In this document: piece after piece, positions 1 through 9,617 of the stretch
How positions within the stretch are numbered: the stretch's first letter is position 1
Layout of the letters: every line of letters starts with the position of its first letter
Origin: Kribbella steppae
GTDB taxonomy: Bacteria > Actinomycetota > Actinomycetes > Propionibacteriales > Kribbellaceae
NCBI RefSeq assembly: GCF_004342025.1
Contig: NZ_SLWN01000013.1
Location: 1-64,000 of the forward strand
Length of the DNA stretch: 64,000 nucleotides
Direction of reading: 5' to 3'
Translations under genes and position numbers: made by a program
The notes under the pieces: model-generated
Database searches by the model: none
Told to the model about the DNA's origin: nothing
Seen by the model: the letters and a program-made list of their open reading frames with translations, nothing else

Positions 1-235
1 ATCCTCCTCGCACACCAGCCGCGAGCATCCGACTCCAGAATGCCGGATCCACCCGACGCTCAAACCCACGAGACGCCCTCGCCGAAGCGGTCTTCGTCAC
101 ATCTCAGCCTGGATGGTTGTCGGCGGATAGTTATGTGCGCATACTGACTATGCCTTGATAGTTATCACTTCATAGTTAGTTTGCCGTCCATTCAGAGCCA
201 CCAGTGGTGCACGGTCACGAAACGGAGGGACCGCG
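1..235. promoter_or_regulatory. Leader region with three ATAGTTA repeats
   Basis: No gene is visible before the first start codon. The stretch 127-178 is AT-rich compared with its surroundings and carries the heptamer ATAGTTA three times, at 127-133, 158-164 and 172-178. It lies 60-110 bp before the dehydrogenase gene, so it is a plausible promoter or binding region. The spacing is irregular (31 and 14 bp), which weakens the case for a single operator. Confidence 0.35.
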
Positions 236-1249
236 ATGCGAGACCCCGTGGTTGCGATCAGCTACGCCGTCAGCGATGAGAGCCGCGTCGCCATCCTCGA
301 CGCATTGGGAGATACCTCGTACGTCGTCTTCCTGCAGGACCAACGGCCGACGGAGCGAATGGAGACTCTTCGCCGGGCCGAAGCGCTGATCGGTTGGCGG
401 CTGAACCGCGAAGTGTCACCGGACCAATTCGCACATGCCGCCCGACTGCGGCTCATCCAGTTCGTGTCGGTGGGCGTGGACAGCGTCGACTTCACCGCGA
501 TCCCGCCAGGAATCGTCATCACCGGCAATGCCGGGGCGTATGCGGGGCCGATGGCCGAGCACGTCATGGCGATGACTCTCAGCTTGGCCAAGCGGCTTCC
601 TCAGCGCCACGCCGCCCTGGGCAACGGCGAGTTCGATCAGCAGGCGCCATCGCTCACCCTGGACGGCGCCGTGTGCGCCATTCTCGGCTTCGGCGGGATC
701 GGCCACCGCACCGCACAGTTGATGCGCGCGTTCGGCGCGCGTATTCACGCGGTGAACACCTCAGGGAGCACGACAGAGCAGGTCGAGTACGTCGGCACTC
801 TCGCCGATCTCGACAAGGTGCTGGCCGTCGCCGACGTACTCGTGCTGTCCCTGCCGCTGACCCGAACGACGCGCGGCATCATCGGTGACCGCGAACTGGC
901 GTTGATGAGACCGACAGCCATCGTGGTCAACGTGGCCCGGGCGGGCATCATCGACCAACCCGCACTGTACGAACACCTGCGGGCGAACCCGGACTTCTGC
1001 GCCGGTATCGACACGTGGTGGCACGAGCCACCGCTGGGTGAGGACTTCCGGACCGACTACCCGTTCTTCGACCTGCCCAACGTCCTCGGCTCACCGCACA
1101 ACTCCGCGATCGTGGCGGGATCGCACGCATCCGCGGCACGGCACGCAGCGCAGAACGTGCGCCGCTACCTCGAAGGCCAGTCCCCGGCCGGGATCGTCCG
1201 GCCGGACGACTACATCACACCCCAACCATTGAACGGAGATCCACGATGA
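236..1249 (+). CDS. D-2-hydroxyacid dehydrogenase (NAD-dependent)
   Basis: This 337-residue protein is a cytosolic 2-hydroxyacid dehydrogenase expected to interconvert a 2-oxoacid and a D-2-hydroxyacid with NAD(P)H. The Rossmann motif GFGGIG lies at residues 151-156. The family catalytic triad is in place: Arg235 in NVARAG, Glu264 in WWHEPP and His288 in SPHNS. The start is chosen at the ATG behind ACGGAGGGA. Its stop overlaps the ATG of the next gene by four bases, so the two are translationally coupled. It opens a catabolic cluster; the real substrate cannot be read from the sequence. Confidence 0.88.
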   Translation: MRDPVVAISYAVSDESRVAILDALGDTSYVVFLQDQRPTERMETLRRAEALIGWRLNREVSPDQFAHAARLRLIQFVSVGVDSVDFTAIPPGIVITGNAGAYAGPMAEHVMAMTLSLAKRLPQRHAALGNGEFDQQAPSLTLDGAVCAILGFGGIGHRTAQLMRAFGARIHAVNTSGSTTEQVEYVGTLADLDKVLAVADVLVLSLPLTRTTRGIIGDRELALMRPTAIVVNVARAGIIDQPALYEHLRANPDFCAGIDTWWHEPPLGEDFRTDYPFFDLPNVLGSPHNSAIVAGSHASAARHAAQNVRRYLEGQSPAGIVRPDDYITPQPLNGDPR

Positions 1250-2277
1250 ACCACGGCACCACGGCCGGCAGCGGCCTCAGCCGGCGCCAGTTGCTGCGAG
1301 CCGCAGGGATCGGAGGTTCGGCGATCGCGGCCTCCGCGTCCCTTCTCAACGCGCCCAGCGCCTGGGCCGAGACTCGCGAGGCCGGTGGCAATCAGTACGT
1401 CAGAGGAGTCGATGTCATCCCCGACACGTCCCACGCCACCAGCGCCCTCGCCGCACACATCCGCGGCTACTTCCAAGCGAAGAGCGACAAGAATCTCGAC
1501 TGGCAGACGTCGTACTTCTCGGGCCGGCTCTTCACCTACATCGACGCGATCCTGGGGTGGCACTGGTACAGCCGGCAGGCGCTGCACGACGCGCTGGCCC
1601 AGTGGTATCCCACCTGGCCGAAGGACAGCAAGTCCTATCCCACCCGGATTCTGGGTGACACGACGAGCGCGATCCTGCTCTTCACCGACACCCCAGGCAT
1701 GTTCGGCCCAGGCCAGGTCCGCAACGCCGGCGCGGTCAACTTCAACCGCCAGGGAAAGATCGAGCGCTGGGTCGACTACTGGGACGCCAGGCAGTTCGGC
1801 GTAGCCGCATGGCAGAAGGAGCAGGACACTCCCGCCCAGTGGCCGTCGAACTTCCGGGAGTCGACCGTCGGAGAAACCGCTTCTCCCCTGATGCGCCGCG
1901 TCGTCGCGGGCCTCGCCGATGCCCTGCGCAGGAACGATATTGCGGCAGCCATGAAGCTGTTCTCCTCGGACGCCGTACTCGAAGACGCGGCGGCACACCT
2001 CCAGATCACCAGTCAGTCGAGCATCCAGCGCTACTTCACCAAGGCCGCATCCGTCGTGCCCTACATCGGCCCCGGCACCAGAGTGCGCCACGTGCTCGGC
2101 AACAACGTCGGTGGCGGCTACGAGTGGACCGCGGCCGACAGCCCGGTGCCTCGCGGCATCACCGCCCTCGAACTCGATGCCTGGGGCAAGATCGAGCGAT
2201 TCACCGCCGTGTGGAACGGCGCCCTTGCCGACGACGCGTTGCTCACCGCACTTGCGCGGAATGCAATCGAACAATGA
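1246..2277 (+). CDS. Tat-exported SnoaL-like (NTF2-fold) protein
   Basis: The 343-residue product begins with a twin-arginine signal: SRRQLL at residues 12-17, a hydrophobic stretch to about 40 and a likely cleavage after AWA. Two NTF2/SnoaL-like halves follow, roughly residues 60-190 and 210-335, rich in aromatic residues typical of the cone-shaped pocket. Proteins of this fold bind or isomerise small hydrophobic molecules, but no catalytic residue can be assigned here. It overlaps the dehydrogenase by four bases and is exported, so it may handle the substrate outside the membrane. Function is inferred from fold only. Confidence 0.7.
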   Translation: MNHGTTAGSGLSRRQLLRAAGIGGSAIAASASLLNAPSAWAETREAGGNQYVRGVDVIPDTSHATSALAAHIRGYFQAKSDKNLDWQTSYFSGRLFTYIDAILGWHWYSRQALHDALAQWYPTWPKDSKSYPTRILGDTTSAILLFTDTPGMFGPGQVRNAGAVNFNRQGKIERWVDYWDARQFGVAAWQKEQDTPAQWPSNFRESTVGETASPLMRRVVAGLADALRRNDIAAAMKLFSSDAVLEDAAAHLQITSQSSIQRYFTKAASVVPYIGPGTRVRHVLGNNVGGGYEWTAADSPVPRGITALELDAWGKIERFTAVWNGALADDALLTALARNAIEQ

Positions 2278-2316
2278 CCTGAACCGCGACTCAGGGTGCG
2301 GCGAGAACCAGGTCGC

Positions 2317-3741
2317 TCAGGCGAACATCGCCCAGTTGTCGACGTGGGGCTTCTTGATGGTGGCGAGATCGGTCTCCGCAAGGACATGAGCCCGGCTGCG
2401 TTCGGCGGCGTCGACGACCGCGTCCACATCCGGGAACTTGAGCGCGCCTCCGGACTTCATCACCTCGCCATTGATGATGACGGTGTCCACGTTGCCCGGG
2501 TGGGCCGACGTCACGACGTTGGCGATCGGATTGTTGAGCAGCGTCAGGTTGAGCGGGTCGGACTTCAGCAGGACGATGTCGGCCCGCTTCCCCGGCTCGA
2601 GCGAACCGATCTTGTCGCCGAGCCCACAGGCCGCGGCACTCGACAATGTCGCCGACCGGAAGACATCCGCCGACGTAATGTCCCAGGACCAGACGGCCTC
2701 GCCCGAACGGTAGGCGGCATCGGATATGCCTCCTCGCGTCGCGGTGAGCAGGCTGCGCATAGCCGCGAACATGTCGCCGCTGACCGCTACCAGGCTGTCT
2801 GTCGACAGCGCCGCCTCGAGGTTGTGATGCCGCATCCTGATCGTTGCCGGAAGCCCGTGGCCGCAGAGCATCTCGTGGTCGGGAGAGATGGACACATGCG
2901 TCCCGGTCTCGGCGATGAGGGCGAAGTCCGAGTCGGTCAGGTTGTTGCAGTGAACCAGCGTCAGATGTGGGCCGAGTTGCCCGATCGTCTGAATGTCCTC
3001 GATCGGGACAAGGCCGTCGTCGCCCCAGCGGGCACCGGTCCAGCAGCCGCCGCCGAGCCCGCCGTCCATCGCGACGTGCAGGTCGAGCTCCCGGGCGAGT
3101 TCGAAGTCGTACCGCAGGACCTCCGGCGTGACCAGGAAGGGCGGTCGCACCTTCATGCCCAACGTGACCCGGGCGTCGTCGTCATGCAGAACACCGTTCC
3201 GCAGCCGACGAACGTCATCCGGGTGCTTGCGGCTGCTGTTGTGGTACCAGGCATCCACTTCCAGATCGTTCGGCTCGCCATGGCAGAACAGGACCCGCAG
3301 TCCGCTGTCCGCATGAGCCTGGATCGCCGCATCGGCGTGCTCGGGTGAGTTCATGATGTGCGCGAGATCCGAGACGGCAGTCACCCCGCCGTTGATCGCC
3401 TCGAGATCAGAGAGAAGGATCGCCGCATAGACGTCCTCGGGTCGGTAACGTGCCGCGAGACGCCCCCGGGCAAGCGATCGGTACTCGACCACGGTTTGGT
3501 CGGTACTGATGCACCGCATGAGCGCCTGCCACGGATGCCGGTGCGAGTCGACCAGCCCCGGCATCACGATCATCGAGCTCGCATCGATGACATTCTCACC
3601 CGCCACGGGCGGGAGACTCGGCCCGACCTCGGTGATCCAGCCGTCGGCACTGAAGCGAGTATCCAGGTGATCCACCGTCGCCGATCCTGCTCCGGCCGAG
3701 ATCACCAAGCCTCCGCGGATTGTCGTCACCTGGTTCGTCAT
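2317..3741 (-). CDS. Amidohydrolase (AtzA/TrzA-like metal-dependent hydrolase)
   Basis: A 474-residue member of the amidohydrolase superfamily related to cytosine deaminase and chlorohydrolases acting on N-heterocycles. Visible are the metal-binding HxH motif in GLVDSHRH (about residue 67), the later His in LVHCNN and the metal Asp in ALSTDS, followed by the C-terminal beta domain ending near a LEPGKRADIVLL strand. Three start codons lie in tandem (GTG-ATG-ATG at 3747, 3744 and 3741); the third gives the best spacing behind AGGAG. It is divergent from the next gene across a GTCCC/GGGAC operator. The substrate may be a cyclic amide or deaminable heterocycle. Confidence 0.85.
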   Translation of the reverse strand: MTNQVTTIRGGLVISAGAGSATVDHLDTRFSADGWITEVGPSLPPVAGENVIDASSMIVMPGLVDSHRHPWQALMRCISTDQTVVEYRSLARGRLAARYRPEDVYAAILLSDLEAINGGVTAVSDLAHIMNSPEHADAAIQAHADSGLRVLFCHGEPNDLEVDAWYHNSSRKHPDDVRRLRNGVLHDDDARVTLGMKVRPPFLVTPEVLRYDFELARELDLHVAMDGGLGGGCWTGARWGDDGLVPIEDIQTIGQLGPHLTLVHCNNLTDSDFALIAETGTHVSISPDHEMLCGHGLPATIRMRHHNLEAALSTDSLVAVSGDMFAAMRSLLTATRGGISDAAYRSGEAVWSWDITSADVFRSATLSSAAACGLGDKIGSLEPGKRADIVLLKSDPLNLTLLNNPIANVVTSAHPGNVDTVIINGEVMKSGGALKFPDVDAVVDAAERSRAHVLAETDLATIKKPHVDNWAMFA

Positions 3742-3784
3742 CATCACTCCTGCTCTCGACTGAACGGACTTGATGTAGAGTTCT

Positions 3785-3809
3785 GTCCCGATACATGGGA
3801 CACTGTCCC
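3785..3809. promoter_or_regulatory. Operator, GTCCC-N7-GGGAC-N3-GTCCC (copy 1)
   Basis: The site reads GTCCC, seven bases, GGGAC, three bases, GTCCC. The inner part TGGGACACTGTCCCA (3796-3810) is a perfect palindrome around one base. It sits between the divergent amidohydrolase and carboxymuconolactone-decarboxylase-like genes. The same arrangement occurs at 10580-10604 and 11624-11648. The regulator is inferred to be the IclR protein encoded at 8744-9532. Confidence 0.75.
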
Positions 3810-3865
3810 AGTGTGTTGCACGCCATTCGAAGGCGTCAAGAGATCCATCCGAGAGGAACTGCCCG

Positions 3866-4762
3866 ATGACGCAACCATCACAGGTGACAGACGAGATCGC
3901 CGCCGAGTACTCGGCCGACCTGGACGTCGTCGCTCGCTACCAGCCCGGGATCCGGGCCCGACTCGAGCAGCGCGCTCGCCTCGACCCGGCCTTCGCATAC
4001 GCCTGGCTCCGCTACGCTGCCCGGCTTCTCGGCCGACCCAGCCTCGATGCCCGAACCCGGTTGCTGGTGATGACCGGGCAGTTCACGATGTCGCGCCGGC
4101 ACGAGCGCCTCAGGGAGACGGTCCAAGCCGCGATCGCTGAATCCCTCGACCTCAAGGAGGTTCTCGAGGTCATCTTCCAGTGCGCGATTTACGGAGGAGA
4201 GCCGCTGATCGACGAGGCGTTGTCGATCTTCGCCGACGAGCTCGAAAAGGCTGACCTGCTCGACGAGGTGTGCAGTCGCGGCCTCCAGGTCGGGCAGCGC
4301 GCCGGCGAGCGTGATCTCGACGAGGAGCGCACCCGGTGGCACCCCGAGGACGCCGCCGACCCACGAGCCGACGCGCTCGTGAAGAAGTATGGATGGCAAG
4401 GCATCAGCAGCGCGCTCGTTCTCCGTCCGAGGCACACGCTCGACAACGCGCAGTTCCTCGACAGCCTTGACGAGGGATTCACCAAGGCCTTCTACGACCT
4501 CGGGTACGACGACATGTACGGCCGGCTCGTCCTGGATCACCGGACGCGTCTGCTGTGCATGGTCGGGAACACGCTCGCGATCGGCGAGATCGTCCAGACC
4601 CGACACCACATGCGCACAGCGATTCGCCAGGGAGCTTCACCACGCGAGGTGCTCGAAGTCCTCTTCCAGTCGGTGCTGGTGGTCGGCCACCCGAACGTCG
4701 TACCGGAGCGCATCCGCGACCTCGTCGCGATCGTCGAGGACGAGGGCACGAACTTCTTCTGA
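3866..4762 (+). CDS. Carboxymuconolactone decarboxylase family protein, two domains
   Basis: This 298-residue protein contains two AhpD/CMD-like helical domains, about residues 55-125 and 205-290, each with the pattern RxRLLxMxG followed by a VLEVxFQ helix. Neither half shows the CxxC of AhpD peroxidase-type members, so a decarboxylase-type or non-redox role is more likely. In ring-cleavage pathways such proteins decarboxylate gamma-carboxymuconolactone. The ATG at 3866 follows GAGAGGAA at good distance. It is divergent from the amidohydrolase and 51 bp ahead of the reductase gene on the same strand. Confidence 0.82.
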   Translation: MTQPSQVTDEIAAEYSADLDVVARYQPGIRARLEQRARLDPAFAYAWLRYAARLLGRPSLDARTRLLVMTGQFTMSRRHERLRETVQAAIAESLDLKEVLEVIFQCAIYGGEPLIDEALSIFADELEKADLLDEVCSRGLQVGQRAGERDLDEERTRWHPEDAADPRADALVKKYGWQGISSALVLRPRHTLDNAQFLDSLDEGFTKAFYDLGYDDMYGRLVLDHRTRLLCMVGNTLAIGEIVQTRHHMRTAIRQGASPREVLEVLFQSVLVVGHPNVVPERIRDLVAIVEDEGTNFF

Positions 4763-4813
4763 CCCCTCCCGCGCGGGGGACGCAGTACCGGACGTCGAGG
4801 AGGAGACAGGAAC

Positions 4814-5890
4814 ATGCAGGGACGCATCCTGGTCGTGGGCGCGACCGGACTGGTCGGCGCAGCGGCAACCGAACATTTCGCCGAGCGACCCGGCTGGGAG
4901 GTTGTGACACTGTCGCGAAGGCCACCGGTGGGCTGGACGGGATCGCATCTCCAGGTCGATCTCACCGACCAGGACGCCTGCGCGGCGGCGTTTCGCCCAG
5001 GACCGCCGATCACCCATGTGCTGTACGCGGCACTGCAGGAAGAAGACGATCTGGAGGCCGGCTGGCGCAGCGATCAACAGCAGCAGACCAACCTGGCCAT
5101 GCTCCGCCACCTGCTCGACGGAGTTGAACGGGGCGGGGCCCTGGAGCACGTCACCATCCTCCAGGGCGGGAAGGCGTACGGATCCCATCTCGGCCGCGTG
5201 CCGGTGCCGGCCAAGGAACGCTGGCCCCGGATGCCGCACCGGATCTTCTACTGGCAGCAGGAGGACCTGCTCCGCGAGCGCGCCGCCGCAGGGCGGTGGT
5301 CGTTCAACATCCTGCGCCCACAGCTGATCCTGGGCCGTGCGACATCGAGTCCGATGAACATCATCTCGGCGATCGGCGTCTATGCCGCCGTACTGCGTGA
5401 GCTCGGACGGCCGCTCGACTTCCCCGGCGGCGGGATCTACGTCACGGCGTGCAGTGACAGCCGCCTCATCGCGCAGGCGGTCGAGTTCTGCGCGACCACG
5501 GATGCAGCGTCGGGCGAGACCTACAACGTGGTCAACGGCGACGCCATCGTGTGGCGCGACCTGTGGCCCTCGGTCGCGGCCCACTTCGACATGCCCGCCG
5601 GCGAACACACCCCGATGCGGCTGGCCGAGGAGATGCCACGGCAGTCCGCCGTGTGGGACGACATCGTGGCCAAGCACGACCTGCAACCGCGGAGCATGCA
5701 CGACGTGGTCGGGTCCTCGTGGCAGACCGCGGACCTGACGTTCGGCTTCGGCAAGGAGCGCCCCTTCGATCGCCTGATGAGCCCGGTCAAGCTGCGTCAG
5801 GCAGGGTTCCCGGGCTGCATGGACACCGAGGACGCGGTCCTTCATTGGCTGCGCCGCCTCCAAGCGGAGAGGGTCATCCCGTCCTACTGA
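4814..5890 (+). CDS. SDR-family NAD(P) reductase, PRISE-like
   Basis: A 358-residue extended short-chain dehydrogenase. The cofactor motif GATGLVG is at residues 9-15. The segment FYWQQEDLL near residue 150 resembles the tyrosine region of progesterone 5-beta-reductase/iridoid synthase-like (PRISE) enzymes, which reduce activated C=C bonds, rather than the classical YxxxK. It follows the CMD-like gene by 51 bp with a strong GAGGAGGAG ribosome site, so the two are likely co-transcribed. Its end overlaps the convergent FAD/Fe-S gene by seven bases. An enone or unsaturated lactone substrate is a reasonable guess. Confidence 0.8.
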   Translation: MQGRILVVGATGLVGAAATEHFAERPGWEVVTLSRRPPVGWTGSHLQVDLTDQDACAAAFRPGPPITHVLYAALQEEDDLEAGWRSDQQQQTNLAMLRHLLDGVERGGALEHVTILQGGKAYGSHLGRVPVPAKERWPRMPHRIFYWQQEDLLRERAAAGRWSFNILRPQLILGRATSSPMNIISAIGVYAAVLRELGRPLDFPGGGIYVTACSDSRLIAQAVEFCATTDAASGETYNVVNGDAIVWRDLWPSVAAHFDMPAGEHTPMRLAEEMPRQSAVWDDIVAKHDLQPRSMHDVVGSSWQTADLTFGFGKERPFDRLMSPVKLRQAGFPGCMDTEDAVLHWLRRLQAERVIPSY

Positions 5891-8709
5891 GGACGGGCCA
5901 GGCGCTGCGCGATGAGCTGTGCCAGATGCAGGGCGGGCCGGTGTGCGAGGTCATTTACCTGGGTGCGGCAGGAGAACCCGTCAGCAAGTACGACGGCGTC
6001 CTGCTCCGATCGCGCGATGGCGGGCAGGAGTTGTTGCTCCGCAACTGCCACTGATACGTCGTAGTGGCCTCGCTCCATGCCGAAGTTGCCGGCGAGCCCG
6101 CAGCACCCTCCCACCCGATCGACGTGGGCGCCGGCTCGCGCCAGCAATGCGGCGTCGGCGTCCCAGCCCATCACCGCGTGGTGATGGCAATGTGGCTGTG
6201 CCACCACTCGCAGGTCGGACAGGTCCGGCGGTGTCCATGTCGGGTGCTCAGCCAAGAGTTCGGCGAGCGTGACGATCCGCCCGACGACCTGGCGAGTGGC
6301 ATCCCCTGGAACGAGACGGACCGCGTCGTGCCGAAGCGCGGCGGTGCACGACGGTTCGATGCCCACGATCGGCAGCGCGCCGGAGGTCCGGCTGAGCGAG
6401 TCGATCGTGCGCTCCAGGCTCCGCTTGGCGTGGTCGAGTTGTCCGGTCGAGATCCAGGTGAGGCCACAACACGCTTCGCGCGGGGTCAGACCGACGCGAT
6501 ATCCCGCCGCCTCCAGAACGGTCACCATCGCCTTGCCGACCTCCGGCGTGAACAGGTCGGTGAAGCTGTCGACGTACAACAACACCTCGGCGGCCTCTCC
6601 CCCGTTCGCACCGGCGCGGTTCTGGAACCAGCTGCGGAACGTCTCGGCCGGAAAGCTCGGCGCGCTCCGATGTGGGTCGATTCCCGCGACCGCGAAGAGA
6701 AGTCGCCGGAGCGCGGGCACACGGCTGAGACGGTTCGCCACCGCGGGCGCGCGACTCGCCATCCGAGCCCATTGGGGCAGTCGACCAAGCGAGTAGTGGG
6801 TGAGGGGCCGCAGGCGTCGGCGGTAGGTCTGGTGCAGGACCTCCGACTTCCAGGTCGCCATGTCGACGCCAGTGGGACAGTCCGTGGCGCATCCCTTGCA
6901 GGACAGGCACAAATCCAACGCGTCATGGACCGCCGGACTGCGCCAACCGTCGACCAGCTCGCCGTTCACCATCTCCTGCAGGACGCGCGCGCGACCGCGG
7001 GTCGAGTCCTTCTCTTCTCGGGTGGCGACATACGAAGGGCACATCACCGTGCCGGCCGAACCCGCGGTGACCCGGCACTTCCCTACCCCGGTGCAGCGGT
7101 GCACCGCCTCCGAGAAGTCACCACCGTCCTCGGCGTAGGCGAAACCGACTTGCTGCAGCAACGGCAGTGAAGAGGTGATTCTGAGCGCGCTCTCGAGCGG
7201 AGCCGGCTCGACGAGAACGCCAGGATTCAGTACGCCGTCCGGATCGAACACGTGCTTGACCGCGGCCATGATTCGCAGCGCGTCGCTCGAGTACATGATC
7301 GGCAGCAGCTCGCTTCGTGCCCGCCCGTCGCCGTGCTCGCCTGACAGCGAACCGCCATGCCGGACGACAAGTCCGGCAGCCTCGACAAGGAACTCACGCA
7401 TACGGTCTGCGCCGTGTTCGGCCCTGAGTGCAAAGTCCAGCCGGGTATGCACGCAGCCGTCGCCGAAGTGACCGAACGGCATGTGGGTCAACCCGCTCCT
7501 GCTCACGAGCTCCTCGAACTCCCGGAGGTACTCCCCCAGAGCCGCGGGCGGCACCGCGGCGTCCTCCCAACCGGACCAGGCGGGTGCACCCGATGGCGCC
7601 CGGCCGGCCAGTCCCGCGCCGTCCTCCCGGATCCGCCACAGCGCCGCTGACTCTCGAACGTTGTCGATCACCCGCGCTTCGAGGGCGTCGACACACATCG
7701 CCAGGTCGCGCGCGCGGTCGAGCACCTCGACCTTGGAATCACCGGGCAACTCCACGAGAAGCCAGGCCGCTCCGCGCGGAAGCTCCGGTACGGCGGCGGC
7801 ACCCCGCCTGCGCCGTACCACCTCGACGATGCGGGCATCGATGCCCTCGCACGCTGTGGGGCTGTACTTCAGAACTGTCGGTGTCGCTTCCGCCGCTGCG
7901 ACGATGTCGTCGAAGCCGAGAGCGACCAACACCCGCTCCGCCGGCTCTGCGACGAGGCGCACGGTGATCTCGGTGAGTACGCCGAGCGTCCCCTCCGACC
8001 CGACCAGGGCACGAGTCAGGTCGAATCCGTTCTCCGGCAGCAGGTTGTGCAGCGCGTAGCCCGAGACCTGCCGTCCGAACCGGCCGAATTCGGTGCGAAG
8101 GGTGGCCAGGCCGTCGCTCACGACCGACCGCAGACCGGCGATACCATCGGCAAAGCCATCCGTATGGTGAGAGCCGTCGCCGCGACTGGTGAACAGGTCA
8201 TCACCAGCTCCGGTGACGAGTCGCAGGGCTGCCACGTTGTCGGCGGTCCGGCCGTAGCCGAGCGCTCGTGACCCGCACGCGTCGTTCCCGACCATCCCAC
8301 CGATCGTGCATCGACTGTGCGTCGAGGGATCCGGCCCGAATCTCAGACCATGAACGGCTGCGGCGCGCTGAAGATCCGCCAGCACCACCCCGGGCTGCAC
8401 GCGCGCGAGACCGGCGGCCGGATCGAGCTCGAGGATGCGACCCAGGTGACGGCTGAGGTCGAGGACGAGGCCCGGCCCGATGGCATTGCCGGCCACTGAG
8501 GTGCCGGCGCCGCGGGCGGTCACCGGCACCCCGAGCTCACGGGCCGCGCCGAGCGCCAGCGCGACCTCGGCCGCTGAGGAGGGACAGGCGACAGCCTCAG
8601 GAACGACGCGGTACAACGAGGCGTCGGACGAGTAGGCCGCCCGCGCGGTGTTGTCGTCTCGCACGTCCCGGAGCCCGGCCGCACGCAACCGTGCTGCGAT
8701 CGAAGGCAC
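5884..8709 (-). CDS. Fused FAD-binding and (Fe-S)-binding oxidoreductase (D-lactate/glycolate dehydrogenase type)
   Basis: The 941-residue protein joins a GlcD-like half with a GlpC/GlcF-like half. Residues about 30-220 form the PCMH-type FAD domain (GAGTSVAGNA motif), and about 260-510 the FAD-linked oxidase C-terminal domain with GHFGDG and SGEHGDG. Then come ferredoxin-type clusters (CTGVGKC and CLSCKGCATDCP) and two cysteine-rich CCG segments (EACCGL and GGCCGLAG). Such enzymes oxidise D-2-hydroxyacids and pass electrons to the membrane chain. It may act on the same hydroxyacid as the dehydrogenase at 236-1249. Confidence 0.88.
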   Translation of the reverse strand: MPSIAARLRAAGLRDVRDDNTARAAYSSDASLYRVVPEAVACPSSAAEVALALGAARELGVPVTARGAGTSVAGNAIGPGLVLDLSRHLGRILELDPAAGLARVQPGVVLADLQRAAAVHGLRFGPDPSTHSRCTIGGMVGNDACGSRALGYGRTADNVAALRLVTGAGDDLFTSRGDGSHHTDGFADGIAGLRSVVSDGLATLRTEFGRFGRQVSGYALHNLLPENGFDLTRALVGSEGTLGVLTEITVRLVAEPAERVLVALGFDDIVAAAEATPTVLKYSPTACEGIDARIVEVVRRRRGAAAVPELPRGAAWLLVELPGDSKVEVLDRARDLAMCVDALEARVIDNVRESAALWRIREDGAGLAGRAPSGAPAWSGWEDAAVPPAALGEYLREFEELVSRSGLTHMPFGHFGDGCVHTRLDFALRAEHGADRMREFLVEAAGLVVRHGGSLSGEHGDGRARSELLPIMYSSDALRIMAAVKHVFDPDGVLNPGVLVEPAPLESALRITSSLPLLQQVGFAYAEDGGDFSEAVHRCTGVGKCRVTAGSAGTVMCPSYVATREEKDSTRGRARVLQEMVNGELVDGWRSPAVHDALDLCLSCKGCATDCPTGVDMATWKSEVLHQTYRRRLRPLTHYSLGRLPQWARMASRAPAVANRLSRVPALRRLLFAVAGIDPHRSAPSFPAETFRSWFQNRAGANGGEAAEVLLYVDSFTDLFTPEVGKAMVTVLEAAGYRVGLTPREACCGLTWISTGQLDHAKRSLERTIDSLSRTSGALPIVGIEPSCTAALRHDAVRLVPGDATRQVVGRIVTLAELLAEHPTWTPPDLSDLRVVAQPHCHHHAVMGWDADAALLARAGAHVDRVGGCCGLAGNFGMERGHYDVSVAVAEQQLLPAIARSEQDAVVLADGFSCRTQVNDLAHRPALHLAQLIAQRLARPQ

Positions 8710-8743
8710 ACGTCAACCTTTCTCGATTCACGCGCACCCGCGA

Positions 8744-9532
8744 CTAGATGTGCTTGACCCCCATAGCGGTGAGGGCCGACGACAGCTCGTGCGCTCGTTC
8801 GCGCACGATGTCCCCGATGGCTTCGAAACCGCCCTCGGGAGCGCGTGAGGTGGGTATGGCAACGGTGAGACCGCCGACGACGGTGTCACCGGAAAAGAGC
8901 GGAGCGGCGACGCCGTCAACGCCGACGACGCGCTCCTCGAACGACGTGGCGTATCCGAGTTGCCTCGCCGATTCGACGTCCTTCTTGAGAGCGGCGACAG
9001 TGGTTGGGGTCTGCGGGGTGAACTTCGTCAGGTCCAGGCTGTCGAGGTCGATGTCAGCTGCGGACAGGATCGCCTTGCCGACGGCACCGGCGTGCAAGGG
9101 AAGTCTCGTGCCGAGGGCCTGCACGTGCCTGACCGAATGGTTGCTCTCGACCCGGTGGACGAACGTCGCGAAGGTCTCGCCTTCGTTGTACGTCGCCAGG
9201 TAGCTGGTCTCCCCGACCTGGGCGACGAGCGCGGTCATGATGTCGTCCACGATCTTGAGCCCTGGAACCACACCGAAGACCCGCGCCGCCAGCTCGACCA
9301 GACGCCGTCCGACCGTATAACCGCCGTCCTCGCGCTGTTCGGCGTACTGACTGTCCGCCAGCGCTTGCAGGATCCGGTGAGTCGAGCTGCGGCTGTTTCC
9401 GGTGGCTTCGGCGATCGTGCGGACACTGAGCACCCCAGAGCTCTGCGTCAGTGCGTACAAGGTGTCGGTGACACGCTGGGAGATGGGGACGGACTGGCCG
9501 CCCTTCTCCTCGCCGTTCTGGTCCGTCGTCAT
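8744..9532 (-). CDS. IclR-family transcriptional regulator
   Basis: A 262-residue regulator with an N-terminal winged helix-turn-helix (about residues 15-75, including TIAEATGNSRSSTHRILQAL) and an IclR effector domain (about 90-255) with LPLHAGAVGKAILS. The ATG at 9532 is preferred over an in-frame start 66 bp upstream because GCAAGGA lies just before it and the resulting length is typical for the family. It lies between the FAD/Fe-S dehydrogenase and the BKACE gene on the same strand. It is the only transcription factor in the catabolic region, so it is the first candidate for the three GTCCC/GGGAC operators. Confidence 0.9.
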   Translation of the reverse strand: MTTDQNGEEKGGQSVPISQRVTDTLYALTQSSGVLSVRTIAEATGNSRSSTHRILQALADSQYAEQREDGGYTVGRRLVELAARVFGVVPGLKIVDDIMTALVAQVGETSYLATYNEGETFATFVHRVESNHSVRHVQALGTRLPLHAGAVGKAILSAADIDLDSLDLTKFTPQTPTTVAALKKDVESARQLGYATSFEERVVGVDGVAAPLFSGDTVVGGLTVAIPTSRAPEGGFEAIGDIVRERAHELSSALTAMGVKHI

Positions 9533-9617
9533 TGGCTGTCCTTGCTCGTCTAGTGCTGTCCCCAGAGCGCGCACTGTATCTGCCGCCAGCCGGCGCACCG
9601 GTGATCACGGTGTCATC

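Noticed and set aside
1210..2274. Long minus-strand open frame of about 350 codons opposite the SnoaL-like gene
   Set aside because: It is the high-GC antisense shadow of a gene with a clear Tat signal. It has no ribosome site or recognisable domain.
4637..5863. Long minus-strand open frame of about 400 codons opposite the reductase
   Set aside because: Composition and lack of domains mark it as antisense shadow. The plus-strand gene has cofactor motifs and a strong ribosome site.
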